Positions 24,348 to 33,091 of a stretch of DNA of 64,000 nt are shown here, piece after piece (position 1 is the first letter of the stretch; every line of letters begins with the position of its first letter). The stretch comes from Pseudomonas sp. UBA4194. GTDB taxonomy: Bacteria > Pseudomonadota > Gammaproteobacteria > Pseudomonadales > Pseudomonadaceae. Both the position numbers and the translations under genes were made by a program. Location of the stretch: NCBI RefSeq assembly GCF_002379585.1, contig NZ_DFUE01000015.1:29527-93526 (forward strand), in the 5' to 3' direction. Below the pieces are notes generated by a model. The model was not told the origin of the DNA, did no database searches, and saw nothing but the letters and a program-made list of their open reading frames with translations.

Positions 24348-26450
24348 TCAATACTTCCAGGTTACCGAAGCCGTCAGATTGCGTGGAGCGCCGTAGTTGG
24401 AAGCGGTCTGGCTGTACATCGACAGCAGATACTTGCGGTCTGTCACGTTGTTGAAGTTCAGCGACGTGCTCCAGTTGCTGTCGATATCGTAACTGGCCAT
24501 CAGATCGACCAAGGCATAGGCGTTCTGCCGGACATAGCTCAAGGAATCATTCTGGATCGCGCTCTGCCAGCTGACGCGGGTGCCTACCCGTGCCTGTGGC
24601 AGACCGGGCAGGCGGTAGGTCGCCAGGCCACGGAAGCTGTGGGTCGGCACGTACTTGCGGTCCTTGTCGCCGTCCTGGTCGTCGATGCTCACATAGGTAT
24701 ACCCGGCCAGCAGGTTCAGGCCCGGCAGCGCCTCACCCGATGCTTCGAGCTCGATACCATGGCTTTTGTAGTTGGCTGTCTCGTACAGGTACTGCGAACC
24801 CACCTGCACATAACCTGCGGCCACGTTGCTTTGCTGAGTCTTGAACACGGCGGCGGTGACATCCAGGCGGTTGTTCAACACGCTGCCTTTGACACCGGCT
24901 TCCAGGCTCTTGCCTTCCAGTGGGTCCAGCAGCTTGCCGTCCAGGCCCAGCGTGCTGTATTGCGGGTTGAAGATCCGCGTATAGCTGGTGTACAGGCTCC
25001 ATTCCGGCGTCAGGTCGTAGACCAGCCCCGTGTAGGGCGTGACCTTGCCGTGCTCGCGCAGCGAGTGGTCCGCGCCATAGCTTTCGCCCGACCCGTCGGC
25101 GCTGATCATCCTTGCCCCGGCGATCCAGTGCAGGTCGTCGGCCAGGCTGAAGCGGGCACCGGCAAACACGCTTTTTTGCCGGTCTTCGAAGTTCTGTGTG
25201 TTGGTGTCGCTGGTGAACAGGAACGAAGGATGGGGCGTCTGCCCGGCCAGGATGCCGGCGAACGAGGTGTCGTAGTAACCGCCTTCGGCAGCGTCGTACT
25301 CTCGTGCTTTCTGGTGCGTGCGGCCGTAGTTGGCGCCGAGGGTCAACTCGTGATCGCGACCGAACAGGCTGAAGGGACCCGAGACCTTCGCTTCGCCGAT
25401 CAACTGATGCGCCTTGCTGGTGGTGTGGGCGGCAAACACCGACGCATCATCGTCCTGCAGACCTGCCACGTAGAACATGTTGGTGTCCTGTCGCTCGGTG
25501 ATGCCGGTTGCAGTCAGGGTCGCGTTCCAGCCGTTGCCGAAGTCATGCTTGAGCTCGGCGAAGGCTTTCTGGGTGTGCATGTTCCAGTAGGTCCACGGCT
25601 GGCCGACACTGGAGCTGCGGCTGCTGTAGTGCAGAGGATTGTTGTTGCTGTCCACCAGCGGCAGGTTGCCCCAGGTGCTGCCGTTGGAGTCGCTGTTGTG
25701 CTGCGAGAAACCCACCGTCAGCGTGTCGGCGTCCGACAGGTCGAAGGCCAGCAGGCCGGCTACGACGTTCTTTTCGTGGCTGTAGTTGTCGAGCCACGAG
25801 TTACCCTTGTCGTGGGCATAGATGAAGCGGCCGCGCACATTGCCGGTGTCGGTCAGCGGCCCGGACACATCCACGTCGATCCGGCGGTTGTCCCAGGACC
25901 CGACGCTGGTGCTGATCTGCGCCTGGGCGTCGTGCGTGGGGCGCTTGCGCACGAAGTTGACCGTCGCCGATGGGTTGCCAGTACCGCTCATCAACCCATT
26001 GGCACCGTGCAGCACATCGATCTGCTCGTACTCGGCCATGTCCAGGTCGCCGACCAGAATGGTCTGGGCGAACGGCATGCCCATGCCGTCGTACTCGAAG
26101 GTGCCGATGTCGAAGCCGCGTGAGGTGAACTCGGTGCGGTCGGTCTCGCTTTGCTCGACGGTCACCGAGGGCGCAGAGCGCAGGGCGTCCTTGATGCCAT
26201 TGATCCTGAAGTCATCCATCTGCGCCCGAGTCACCGTGGTGATTGCCTGGGGCGTTTCCTTCGCCGTCAGGCCCAGCTTGGTGGTACTGGAGGACGGTTT
26301 GCCCTGGTAGCCCTGGCTGATGCCGTCGGTCTGGATCGCGCTGTCTTCGATCTGAGTGCTGGGCAGGGTCAGTTCATCGGCGGCATGGGCAAGGGGCAGG
26401 GCGCTGCAAGCGCCCACCAGCAGCAGGCTGGCAGGGAGGCGACGATTCAA
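24348..26450 (-). CDS. TonB-dependent siderophore receptor
   Basis: A 700-residue outer-membrane receptor. A Sec signal peptide ends at LPLAHAADEL (about residue 23). A plug domain follows, from roughly residue 55 (TPQAITTVTRAQMDDFRIN through SRGFDIGTFEYDG), then a 22-strand barrel ending in ASVTWKY. The plug begins directly after a short leader, so there is no N-terminal signalling domain and it should not drive an anti-sigma/ECF cascade itself. The profile resembles ferrichrome/coprogen-type receptors. It stands alone, with a possible Fur site upstream, so iron-repressed uptake of a foreign siderophore is the likely role; the ligand is unknown. Confidence 0.88.
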   Translation of the reverse strand: MNRRLPASLLLVGACSALPLAHAADELTLPSTQIEDSAIQTDGISQGYQGKPSSSTTKLGLTAKETPQAITTVTRAQMDDFRINGIKDALRSAPSVTVEQSETDRTEFTSRGFDIGTFEYDGMGMPFAQTILVGDLDMAEYEQIDVLHGANGLMSGTGNPSATVNFVRKRPTHDAQAQISTSVGSWDNRRIDVDVSGPLTDTGNVRGRFIYAHDKGNSWLDNYSHEKNVVAGLLAFDLSDADTLTVGFSQHNSDSNGSTWGNLPLVDSNNNPLHYSSRSSSVGQPWTYWNMHTQKAFAELKHDFGNGWNATLTATGITERQDTNMFYVAGLQDDDASVFAAHTTSKAHQLIGEAKVSGPFSLFGRDHELTLGANYGRTHQKAREYDAAEGGYYDTSFAGILAGQTPHPSFLFTSDTNTQNFEDRQKSVFAGARFSLADDLHWIAGARMISADGSGESYGADHSLREHGKVTPYTGLVYDLTPEWSLYTSYTRIFNPQYSTLGLDGKLLDPLEGKSLEAGVKGSVLNNRLDVTAAVFKTQQSNVAAGYVQVGSQYLYETANYKSHGIELEASGEALPGLNLLAGYTYVSIDDQDGDKDRKYVPTHSFRGLATYRLPGLPQARVGTRVSWQSAIQNDSLSYVRQNAYALVDLMASYDIDSNWSTSLNFNNVTDRKYLLSMYSQTASNYGAPRNLTASVTWKY

Positions 26451-26497
26451 GGGTAATGTCCTGGAGTGAAAGGGTGCGATTACGACTCTGATTCATA

Positions 26498-26528
26498 GTG
26501 CAAATGAGAACTAGAAACAAATAGTAAC
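26498..26528 (-). promoter_or_regulatory. Candidate Fur-binding region upstream of the siderophore receptor
   Basis: About 50-75 bp before the receptor start, the AT-rich stretch gtgcaaatgagaactagaaa continuing to 26528 resembles Fur half-sites of the form AATGAGAAT/ATTCTCATT. Only one arm matches well; the second is degenerate. This is the only AT-rich block in the interval 26451-26603. Confidence 0.35.
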
Positions 26529-26603
26529 AAACCGTGGACATTTTTTTCACATTCTTTCGGGTAACGGCCTTGATACGTTGACAGCCTCGCTCGGAACAGA
26601 CGC

Positions 26604-27539
26604 TCAGCCCCAGAACGCCTGCCCCAACGTCCGCGCCAGAATCCCCACCAGCCCGCCCACTGCAGCCGGCTTCCAGATTTTCGCCACCCGCGGTCCGGCG
26701 GACATCATGATGGCGATGCCCGGCAGGTCGAGGGTGTGTACCAGCCAGCCGGCGCTGGTGTTGATCAGGTGGGCATCGGCCTGACCGTGGTTGTGCATGT
26801 CCACCAGCACCCCCAGCAGGGCGCTGCCGCCGGCCAGGTATTTGGTCAGGGTGGGCAGGATCAGTGCCGGGTTGATGCCGGCCCAGCCCAGTATTGGCGT
26901 CAGTACCACCTCCAGCCAGTGGATGATGCCGACGTCCTTGATGACGAGCACGAACAGCAGCGAGAGCGCAACCAATGGAATGGTGCCGGTGGAGATGCGA
27001 AAGGCCTCGTTGCCGGCGCTGCTGATGATGGCCAGCACGCCCTTGGGGTCATGGGCGACCGGATGGTGCAGGGTTTCGTCCTGCGGCTGCTCTGTCGCCG
27101 ACAGCCGACGGCCCGTCAGGTAGTAGGTGAAGGCTGCGGCAATCAGCCCGCCGATGATGGAAATCAGCATGAACGTGCCGAAGCTCAGGCCCAGACCCGC
27201 GAGGGGGTAGGTGACATTGGCCTGAGCCATGGCGAACACCATGGCCAGGGTCGCTGCCAGGTGGCGGTCCGATACACCGCGTCGGTCCATGGTCGCCAAC
27301 GTGGCCACGGGTGCCGCGAAGCTGACGAAGTTGACCTGCAGCAAGGCGAACACGCTGAGCCCGGTCAGGCCGAAGGGTTTAAGTACCGGGGCCAGCAAGG
27401 TCACCAGGCGGTCCAGGACGCCGAAGGCTTCGAGCAGCCGCATCACACACAGCATGATCACCATGACGGGAAGCAGTACGAACAGGGCCGGTTCGACGGC
27501 GGATTTACCGGCAGTCATGATGAGCGTGATGATGTCCAT
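26604..27539 (-). CDS. Nucleoside-recognition (Gate) domain membrane protein
   Basis: A 311-residue integral membrane protein with multiple hydrophobic segments and the Gate-domain look shared with YjiH/SpmA-type and nucleoside-transporter-related proteins. Representative parts are PALFVLLPVMVIMLCVMRLL, LLQVNFVSFAAPVATLATMD and WLVHTLDLPGIAIMMSAGPR. The start at 27539 (MDIITLIMTAGK) is preferred to a longer frame beginning in GC-rich sequence. It probably moves or senses a small molecule at the inner membrane; no substrate can be named. It is not clearly in an operon: 107 bp separates it from the DadA-like gene. Confidence 0.75.
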   Translation of the reverse strand: MDIITLIMTAGKSAVEPALFVLLPVMVIMLCVMRLLEAFGVLDRLVTLLAPVLKPFGLTGLSVFALLQVNFVSFAAPVATLATMDRRGVSDRHLAATLAMVFAMAQANVTYPLAGLGLSFGTFMLISIIGGLIAAAFTYYLTGRRLSATEQPQDETLHHPVAHDPKGVLAIISSAGNEAFRISTGTIPLVALSLLFVLVIKDVGIIHWLEVVLTPILGWAGINPALILPTLTKYLAGGSALLGVLVDMHNHGQADAHLINTSAGWLVHTLDLPGIAIMMSAGPRVAKIWKPAAVGGLVGILARTLGQAFWG

Positions 27540-27646
27540 GGGCGGCGCTTGAATCCTGTGCTGGGGGCGGGCATGCCGGGGCTCGCCGAAGTTCGCCGCC
27601 ATCCTACCAGCAACGCCGACGCTGCTGGATGAAGCCGCGCTGCCTG

Positions 27647-28921
27647 TCAGCGCAGGCGTGCAGCCGCGAACGGGCGGATATCGATGGGCGCAGCGCGGCG
27701 ACCAAACAGGCTGGCCACGATGTCAGCGGTCATGGGCCCTGCGGACAGCCCGACATGGCCATGACCGAATGCATAGACGATGCTCGGGCTGGCGGAGGAC
27801 GTGCCGATCACCGGCAAGCCGTCGGGGGTGGAGGGGCGGTGGCCCAGCCAACGGCTGACGGTCGGCTTTGGCGTCTGGTCGCCGAGCCCTGGGTAGGTGT
27901 CGAGCAGATGGTGCAGCAGAATGTCGGCCCGCGCCCAGTCCGGCGGCGCCTCGACGCTGGCCAGTTCGACCTGGCCGGAAGCGCGCAAGCCTGCGGCGGT
28001 CATGGTATTGGCCATCTTGCCGTCGCCCGGCATCACCGGAATGCAGGGTCCGGTCGCGGGCAGAGCGATCTGTACGTGGTAACCGCGTTCGCTTTCCATG
28101 GACACGTTATCCCCGGCCAACGCCGCCAGCGCCTTGGAGTGCACGCCGGCGGCAATGACCACGCCGTCGCAGGGAAGCGGCCCTTGGTCGGTGAGGACGG
28201 CGCGCACCTGTTTGCCATCCAGCTCGAAGCCTTTGGCCCGCGCCTTGAGCAGCACCGCGCCTTGGGTAACCGCGCTTGTCACCAGTGCGCGGACATAGCT
28301 GCCGGGATCGACGCAATGCCCCCCGGCTTCGACCAGCACGCCGAAGCCGTATCGCGCATTCAACGCGGGCTCGAAGGCATGCAGCGCAGTGGCGTCGAGT
28401 TCGCGCCATTGCACGCCGTTGTCGCGTCGCAGCTGCCAGGCAAAGCGCTCCTGGGCAAACGCTTCGCGGTTGGGATAGACGTAGAGCAGCCCGTCCTGGC
28501 GAATCAGGGCTGGCACCCGGTTGGCGGCGGCCAAAGCCAGGTGCCGGGTGGGCGAATCCGACAGCAGGCTGGAAAGGATGCGTGCCGTGCGCGTGGCTTT
28601 GGCTGGGGTGGCACCGGCCCGCACGAAACGGATCAACCACGGGGCCAGCCTGAGCAGGTGACGCCAGCGGATGGTGAAAGGGCCCTTGGGGTCGAGCAAA
28701 TAGCCAGGGACCTTCTTCCACAGGCCCGGCATGGACATGGGAATGATCGAGCCTGGGCTCAGAAACGCGCCGTTGCCGTAGCTGGCCGCCTGTTCACCAC
28801 CCGGCTCGCCGGGTTCGATGAGGGTGACGCGGTGGCCGTCTTCGAGCAGGGCCAGCGCCGAGCAAGCGCCGACGATGCCGGCGCCGATCACGGCGATGTG
28901 GCGTTGGATGGGCTTCGACAT
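27647..28921 (-). CDS. FAD-dependent D-amino acid dehydrogenase-like oxidoreductase (DadA family)
   Basis: A 424-residue flavoenzyme of the DAO superfamily. The dinucleotide-binding motif is GAGIVG at 13-18, and EQAASYGNGAFLSPGS is the block shared by DadA proteins. A C-terminal GHGHVGLSAGPMTADIVASL segment contacts FAD. It should oxidise a D-amino or secondary/N-alkyl amino acid to a 2-oxo or imino acid, passing electrons to the quinone pool. It follows the enolase-superfamily, permease and binding-protein genes on the same strand, 118 bp after the enolase-type gene and across a repeat copy, which suggests epimerisation followed by oxidation. Confidence 0.85.
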   Translation of the reverse strand: MSKPIQRHIAVIGAGIVGACSALALLEDGHRVTLIEPGEPGGEQAASYGNGAFLSPGSIIPMSMPGLWKKVPGYLLDPKGPFTIRWRHLLRLAPWLIRFVRAGATPAKATRTARILSSLLSDSPTRHLALAAANRVPALIRQDGLLYVYPNREAFAQERFAWQLRRDNGVQWRELDATALHAFEPALNARYGFGVLVEAGGHCVDPGSYVRALVTSAVTQGAVLLKARAKGFELDGKQVRAVLTDQGPLPCDGVVIAAGVHSKALAALAGDNVSMESERGYHVQIALPATGPCIPVMPGDGKMANTMTAAGLRASGQVELASVEAPPDWARADILLHHLLDTYPGLGDQTPKPTVSRWLGHRPSTPDGLPVIGTSSASPSIVYAFGHGHVGLSAGPMTADIVASLFGRRAAPIDIRPFAAARLR

Positions 28922-28989
28922 GCTGCTGTCCTCTGGGGCGTGGTCCGCTGCGGGGGAGAGTTTCGTGGGGTCTGGGTGCTGGGGTGAAT

Positions 28990-29027
28990 GGTCCCCTCAC
29001 CCCAGCCCTCTCCCTAGGGGAGAGGGA
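28990..29027. repeat. GC-rich intergenic hairpin repeat, single copy
   Basis: The copy begins ggtcccctcaccccagccct and carries a slightly altered hairpin, CTCTCCC-TA-GGGGAGAG. It lies 13 bp beyond the stop of the enolase-superfamily gene and upstream of the DadA-like gene, so it may separate or attenuate the two. Confidence 0.78.
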
Positions 29028-29039
29028 GCACGGAGCAGG

Positions 29040-30173
29040 TCATCGCTCCGCGAGGATTCGTGCATTGCCGCGCAGCGAGGCCTCGGAAATCGAGATGCCC
29101 AACCCCGGTGCGGTGGGCACGATCACGGCGCCGTCGCGGTTGGGGATGCGCTCTTCGAGTACGTCTTCGGTCAGTACGTGGTGCGGCATGTAGAACTCGC
29201 AACCCAGGGACATGCCCGGTGTGGCGGCAATGAACTGGGTGCCGGCGGCCAGCGCCACGCCGCCTTCCCACAAGGTGCCACCGTAGCCCGGTAAATGGGC
29301 GGTGCCGGCAATGGCCATCAGCGCCTGCGCCTTGAGCAGGCCGCCGGCCTTCATCAATTTGACCGAGATCGCATCGGCCGCGCCCAGGCGGATGATCTCC
29401 ATCAGGTCGCGGGCGTCGAAGCAACTTTCGTCGGCCAGGATCGGCGTATCCAGAGCGTCAGCGAACGAGGCCATGGCGGCCAGGCAATCACGCGGCACGG
29501 GTTGCTCGATGAAGGTGGGGCGAAAACGGTCGACATCGCGCAGGATGTTGATCGCGCCGAAGGGCGACAGGGCCTGGTTGTAATCCAGGCGCAGGTCGAT
29601 GGCGTCGCCGAATTCATTGCGCATGGCTTCCAGATGGGCCATGTCCTGAGCGTGGGATTTGACCCCGGTCTTGACCTTGAAGATGCGATTGCCGGCCGGC
29701 ACCATCTCGCGCATGCGGGCCATGTCAGCGTCGAAATCGGGGTCGGCAATGGAGAACGACAAGGGGATGCTGTCGCGCACTCGGCCACCGAGCAAGTCGG
29801 CCACCGACAAGCCCGAGGCCTTGCCGAGGATGTCGAACATGGCGGTTTCGATGGCCAGCTTGGCCTCGCCATGGCCCACCAGCGCGGTGTCCATGGCCAG
29901 GGTGGTCTTGCGGATGGCGCGGATCGACGCGCCGATCACGACGGGCCGCAGATAGGTGTCGATGGCCGCGAAGGCGCCTTCGGCGGTGCCGGTGAACACT
30001 TCCCACGGCGCCGCTTCGCCCCAGCCAACGATGCCCGAACTGGAGGTCAACTCCACCAGCACGCGCTTGACGCTGCCCTTGACGTTGCCCACGCCTTGCA
30101 GGCGCGCCATCTTGATCGGGCTTTCGAGTAGGAATACCCGCAGCCGCTGGATGCTTTCGTTGTCAGAGGTCAT
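29040..30173 (-). CDS. Enolase superfamily enzyme, muconate-lactonizing/epimerase subgroup
   Basis: A 377-residue enzyme with all hallmark residues of the muconate lactonizing subgroup: K166-x-K168 in FKVKTG, metal ligands D197, E223 (FIEQPV) and D248 (LADES), and the second general base K272 (SVKLMKAGG). Subgroup members include muconate cycloisomerase, dipeptide epimerases and amino-acid or betaine racemases/epimerases. The start at 30173 overlaps the permease stop (ATGA); the frame continues upstream inside the permease gene but is a shadow there. In this setting, with an amino-acid ABC transporter and a DadA-like oxidase, racemisation or 2-epimerisation of an amino-acid derivative is more likely than aromatic degradation. 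Confidence 0.85.
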   Translation of the reverse strand: MTSDNESIQRLRVFLLESPIKMARLQGVGNVKGSVKRVLVELTSSSGIVGWGEAAPWEVFTGTAEGAFAAIDTYLRPVVIGASIRAIRKTTLAMDTALVGHGEAKLAIETAMFDILGKASGLSVADLLGGRVRDSIPLSFSIADPDFDADMARMREMVPAGNRIFKVKTGVKSHAQDMAHLEAMRNEFGDAIDLRLDYNQALSPFGAINILRDVDRFRPTFIEQPVPRDCLAAMASFADALDTPILADESCFDARDLMEIIRLGAADAISVKLMKAGGLLKAQALMAIAGTAHLPGYGGTLWEGGVALAAGTQFIAATPGMSLGCEFYMPHHVLTEDVLEERIPNRDGAVIVPTAPGLGISISEASLRGNARILAER

Positions 30174-30832
30174 TTGCCAGCTCCATATTTCTTCTCGCGA
30201 TAGCGCACGATCACGGTCAACGGGAACAGAATCACAAAGTAGGCCACGGCCACCGCTGAATAGGTTTCGAGCGGCCGGAAGCTGTCGTGGGCAACCATCT
30301 GGCCCTGATAGACCAGGTCCGGCACCGCCAGTACCGACACCAGCGAAGTGTTCTTGAACTGCATGATCGACTGGTTCATCAACGCCGGAATCATGCGCCG
30401 TACAGCTTGCGGCAGGATGATGCGCAGCATGGTCTGGGCCGGCGTCATGCCCAGCGCATGGCCTGCCTCCTGCTGGCCCGGGTCGATAGATACGATCCCG
30501 CCGCGGATGACTTCGGCGTAGAACGCCCCGCCATAGCACGACAGCGCCAGCAACGAGGCCGTGATGGGGGTCATCTCCACGCCTGCCAGAATCGGCAGCG
30601 CGTAGTAGAACCAGATCAACTGAACCAGCACCGGGGTACAGCGAAACACTTCGGTGAAGGTGAGGGCGGCAGCCCGTATCAGCTTGAAGCGCGACAGCAG
30701 CCCCATGGCCGCCAGCAGACCGATGGCCAGGCCGCCGATGACGATGGCGATGGTGAACGATACCGTCAGGCCCAGGCCCTGTAGAAACAGCCAACGGTAT
30801 TCCCAGAGTGCGGAAAAATCCCACTCGTACAT
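30170..30832 (-). CDS. Amino-acid ABC transporter permease
   Basis: A 220-residue HisMQ-type permease. Helices begin near residue 13 (FLQGLGLTVSFTIAIVIGGL), and the docking loop is EAGHALGMTPAQTMLRIILP. It lies 56 bp after the binding-protein gene and overlaps the enolase-type gene. Only one permease is present, so it would work as a homodimer. No ATPase gene lies in this cluster; the subunit must be supplied from elsewhere, perhaps one of the amino-acid ATPases in this window or beyond it. Confidence 0.87.
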   Translation of the reverse strand: MYEWDFSALWEYRWLFLQGLGLTVSFTIAIVIGGLAIGLLAAMGLLSRFKLIRAAALTFTEVFRCTPVLVQLIWFYYALPILAGVEMTPITASLLALSCYGGAFYAEVIRGGIVSIDPGQQEAGHALGMTPAQTMLRIILPQAVRRMIPALMNQSIMQFKNTSLVSVLAVPDLVYQGQMVAHDSFRPLETYSAVAVAYFVILFPLTVIVRYREKKYGAGK

Positions 30833-30847
30833 GTGCAGACCTCACAT

Positions 30848-30890
30848 AAAAAGGGGGCGGATCAGCGGTGGTCAAAGGCCCCGGCTGATC
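30848..30890 (-). terminator. Intercistronic stem-loop after binding-protein gene, possible attenuator
   Basis: Read on the minus strand, GATCAGC pairs with GCTGATC across a 17-base loop (30890-30860). CGCCCCC and five T residues follow at 30852-30848. The stem overlaps the stop codon of the binding-protein gene. Such structures often leave more binding protein than permease transcript. The T run is seven bases from the stem, so termination would be partial at best. Confidence 0.35.
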
Positions 30891-31728
30891 AGATTTCGAA
30901 GCCTTCGGGGAAGTCCTTCTGGGTCACGCCGACCAGCGCCATATTGCGCATGATGGCCTCCTTGATGAAGCCGTTGTCGCGGTGTTCGCTGATCCAGGCG
31001 TCGACATAGTCGCGCCACGAGGTGTCTTCCTCGCGGCGGAAACCGGCATTGGACGTCGTGAAGTTCACGGGCGTGGGCACAATCAGTTCACCGATCGACG
31101 GGTGCTTGGCGCGCAGTGCCAGGGCCAGCACCATGACCAGACACTGGGCATCGACGCGGTTGGACTGCAATGCCGCGGTAGCATCGCTGGCGGTTTTCAG
31201 ACGCGAGATGCTGGCCTTGGGCAGCAGCCGGGTCACGGCCGAATCGTGGGATGAGCCGGCGTCCACGCTGATGCGGGTCTGCGGTGTGTCGAGGTCTTCC
31301 CAGCTTTTCGCGGTTACCGATTTCTTGGCAATGAAGGTGAAGGCGTTCTTGAACACCGGCCCCGAGAAGTCGATGACTTTCTGCCGCTCCGGGGTAGGGT
31401 TCAAGCCGAAGAACACATCGGTCTTGCCGGCCTGCAGGTCAAGCACCGAATTGCCCCAGGTGGTTTCCAGGATCGACAACTTGATACCCAGGTCGTCTGC
31501 CAGTTTCTGGCAGATGTCCACGTAGAAACCGCGCCATGGGCCGCCCGTCAGGCTTTTCTGGTAATAGGGAGCGCCGTCGCCGATGCCGCCGATGCGCAAC
31601 ACGCCGGAAGCCTTGACCCGCTCCAGGGAACTGCTGGCAGCGGCGCGAGCACCGAGGGCCATGAGCCCAGTGGAAGCGCCCACGACGCCAACCCCAACCA
31701 GCTTCGAAAAATGTCTGCGCGTGATCAT
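30889..31728 (-). CDS. Amino-acid-type substrate-binding protein with twin-arginine signal
   Basis: A 279-residue bacterial family 3 binding protein. The N-terminus MITRRHFSKLVGVGVVGAS fits the twin-arginine motif (T-R-R-x-F-x-K, residues 3-9) followed by a moderately hydrophobic stretch ending at GARAAASS, suggesting export in the folded state. Body motifs include RIGGIGDGAPYYQK, GKTDVFFGLNPTPERQKV and LQSNRVDAQCLVMV. It is the first gene of an operon with permease, enolase-type enzyme and probably the DadA-like oxidase, diverging from the LysR gene at 32085. Confidence 0.85.
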   Translation of the reverse strand: MITRRHFSKLVGVGVVGASTGLMALGARAAASSSLERVKASGVLRIGGIGDGAPYYQKSLTGGPWRGFYVDICQKLADDLGIKLSILETTWGNSVLDLQAGKTDVFFGLNPTPERQKVIDFSGPVFKNAFTFIAKKSVTAKSWEDLDTPQTRISVDAGSSHDSAVTRLLPKASISRLKTASDATAALQSNRVDAQCLVMVLALALRAKHPSIGELIVPTPVNFTTSNAGFRREEDTSWRDYVDAWISEHRDNGFIKEAIMRNMALVGVTQKDFPEGFEI

Positions 31729-32084
31729 GCCAATGCCTTCCCCAATGAGCCAAATTCAGATGTCATGTTTCATCGTCCATCAAACAGCTTTATCTGGCAG
31801 TCGAAAGAAAAGCTTCGCGCCCGTCGGCAGGATTCCGCTATGGGTTCCCAGAGCCCGTGCTGCTGATTGTTGTAGGGCAGATGACTTCTGCTCGGTGCTG
31901 CGCGGGTCATTCATGAACGCGGCGCGGCCGCCTTGCAGCCTCGCAACCAGTGAATGACCCTCGTCACGCCTCGTAGGCCGTGATTCATGGCGCCTATTGT
32001 TGACATAAACACGATGGGAACTGAAGCCTTGAAAACTCGGTTCGTCATGACTATAAGTCATGGCGTCCATTCGAGGTTCTGACC
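31729..32084. promoter_or_regulatory. Divergent intergenic region upstream of binding-protein and LysR genes
   Basis: This 356-bp interval holds the promoters of two divergent genes. A 96-codon minus-strand frame (31780-32070) reads through it, but it has no recognised similarity and crosses the structured repeat at 31904-31960, so it is not called as a gene. Directly before the LysR gene, the AT-richer stretch at about 31990-32060 (including tgttgacataaacacgatgg, with a TTGACA-like word at 31998) could be its promoter. Confidence 0.4.
31904..31960. repeat. Long-armed inverted repeat, possible structured or mobile-repeat element
   Basis: GGGTCATTCA at 31904-31913 is the exact reverse complement of TGAATGACCC at 31951-31960. 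The 37 bases between are strongly GC-rich with a GCGGCCGC core. The element lies in the middle of the divergent promoter region. It resembles a small dispersed intergenic element rather than an operator, because the arms are far apart for a single protein dimer. No second copy is visible in this window. Confidence 0.5.
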
Positions 32085-32969
32085 ATGCGCCGCTTTCTGC
32101 CTTCTTTATCCGCGTTGCAAGCGTTCGAAGCTTCAGCGCGGCACTTGAGCTTTACCCGGGCGGCTGCTGACCTGTCCGTCACGCAAAGCGGTATCAGCCG
32201 TCAGATCACCAAGCTCGAGCAGATGCTCGGCCTGCCCCTGTTCGAACGGGCTGGCTCACGCCTGGTGCTCACCGATGCAGGCAGCAAATACCTCAGCGAC
32301 GTGGTGTACACCCTCAACGCCCTCGAAGAGGCGTCCATCGACCTGGTGCGTGGGCGCAAGGCCGATGCTTCATTGATGGTGGGCGCCAATCCGACGTTCG
32401 TGTCGCGCTGGCTGGCGCCGCGCCTGCAGCATTTCCTGCAACTGGCGCCTGAAGTACCGGTGGACATCGGTCCGATCGAGGCCGACATCGAGTTCAAGAG
32501 TTGTCGCTTCGACATCGTCATCATGCGCGGGGCTGGCAGCTGGGCCGATGCCCGTTCCCAACTGCTGTTCGCCGAAGAACTGGTGGTGGTGGCTTCACCG
32601 CTGTTGATTCCGGCAGGCGAAAAGCACGACCGGCTGGATTTCTCGCGCATGCCCACGCTGCAGAACGCCAGTCGTCCAAGCCTGTGGATTCAATGGCTGA
32701 GGGCTTCGGGGCTGAGCAATAACGGCGTGATTCAAGGCGTGCGTTTTTCTCAGAGCGAGATGCTCATCAGCGCGGCGGTCAGTGGCCTGGGGTTGGCCGT
32801 GGTGCCGATTCACTATGTGCAGCGGGAGCTGCAAAGCGGCGCATTGCACATGCCGTTCGGCGCACCGGTGAAGTCGGGGGAGGGGTATTGGGTGGTGAGC
32901 CCGGAACGTAAGGCACCCAAACAGCACGTCAGTCAGTTCCGCGACTGGCTGATGCAGCAGGTTCGCTGA
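32085..32969 (+). CDS. LysR family transcriptional regulator (GcvA-like)
   Basis: A 294-residue regulator with the N-terminal pattern MRRFLPSLSALQAFEASARH and SVTQSGISRQITKLEQMLG, typical of the GcvA/AmpR branch. A type 2 periplasmic-binding-like effector domain starts near residue 95. It diverges from the binding-protein/permease/enolase/DadA operon and is its likely regulator. No terminator is obvious downstream; 225 bp follow before the MFS gene. Confidence 0.88.
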   Translation: MRRFLPSLSALQAFEASARHLSFTRAAADLSVTQSGISRQITKLEQMLGLPLFERAGSRLVLTDAGSKYLSDVVYTLNALEEASIDLVRGRKADASLMVGANPTFVSRWLAPRLQHFLQLAPEVPVDIGPIEADIEFKSCRFDIVIMRGAGSWADARSQLLFAEELVVVASPLLIPAGEKHDRLDFSRMPTLQNASRPSLWIQWLRASGLSNNGVIQGVRFSQSEMLISAAVSGLGLAVVPIHYVQRELQSGALHMPFGAPVKSGEGYWVVSPERKAPKQHVSQFRDWLMQQVR

Positions 32970-33091
32970 CAGAAAAGCGCCATATAGACACCTGCGTAGT
33001 TCCATCATGGGGTCCAGGCACCATTTGCGCTCAAAGGGTCAAAATCGGGCACCTTCGCCTTGCTCTAAAGGCAACGTTATCTTCTGAAATG

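Noticed and set aside
24342..26123. A 593-codon plus-strand open frame opposite the siderophore receptor
   Set aside because: The minus-strand receptor has a signal peptide, plug and barrel; the plus frame is low-complexity Val/Gln/Gly-rich shadow sequence.
29040..30875. A single 611-residue fusion of a permease-like stretch with the enolase-type enzyme
   Set aside because: The upstream part is in a different frame from the real permease and reads as Arg/His/Gly shadow; the enzyme begins at 30173 with an ATGA overlap.
31780..32070. A 96-codon minus-strand frame upstream of the Tat-type binding protein
   Set aside because: It crosses the structured inverted repeat and the LysR promoter, has no recognised similarity, and would leave no room for the operon promoter; kept as intergenic.
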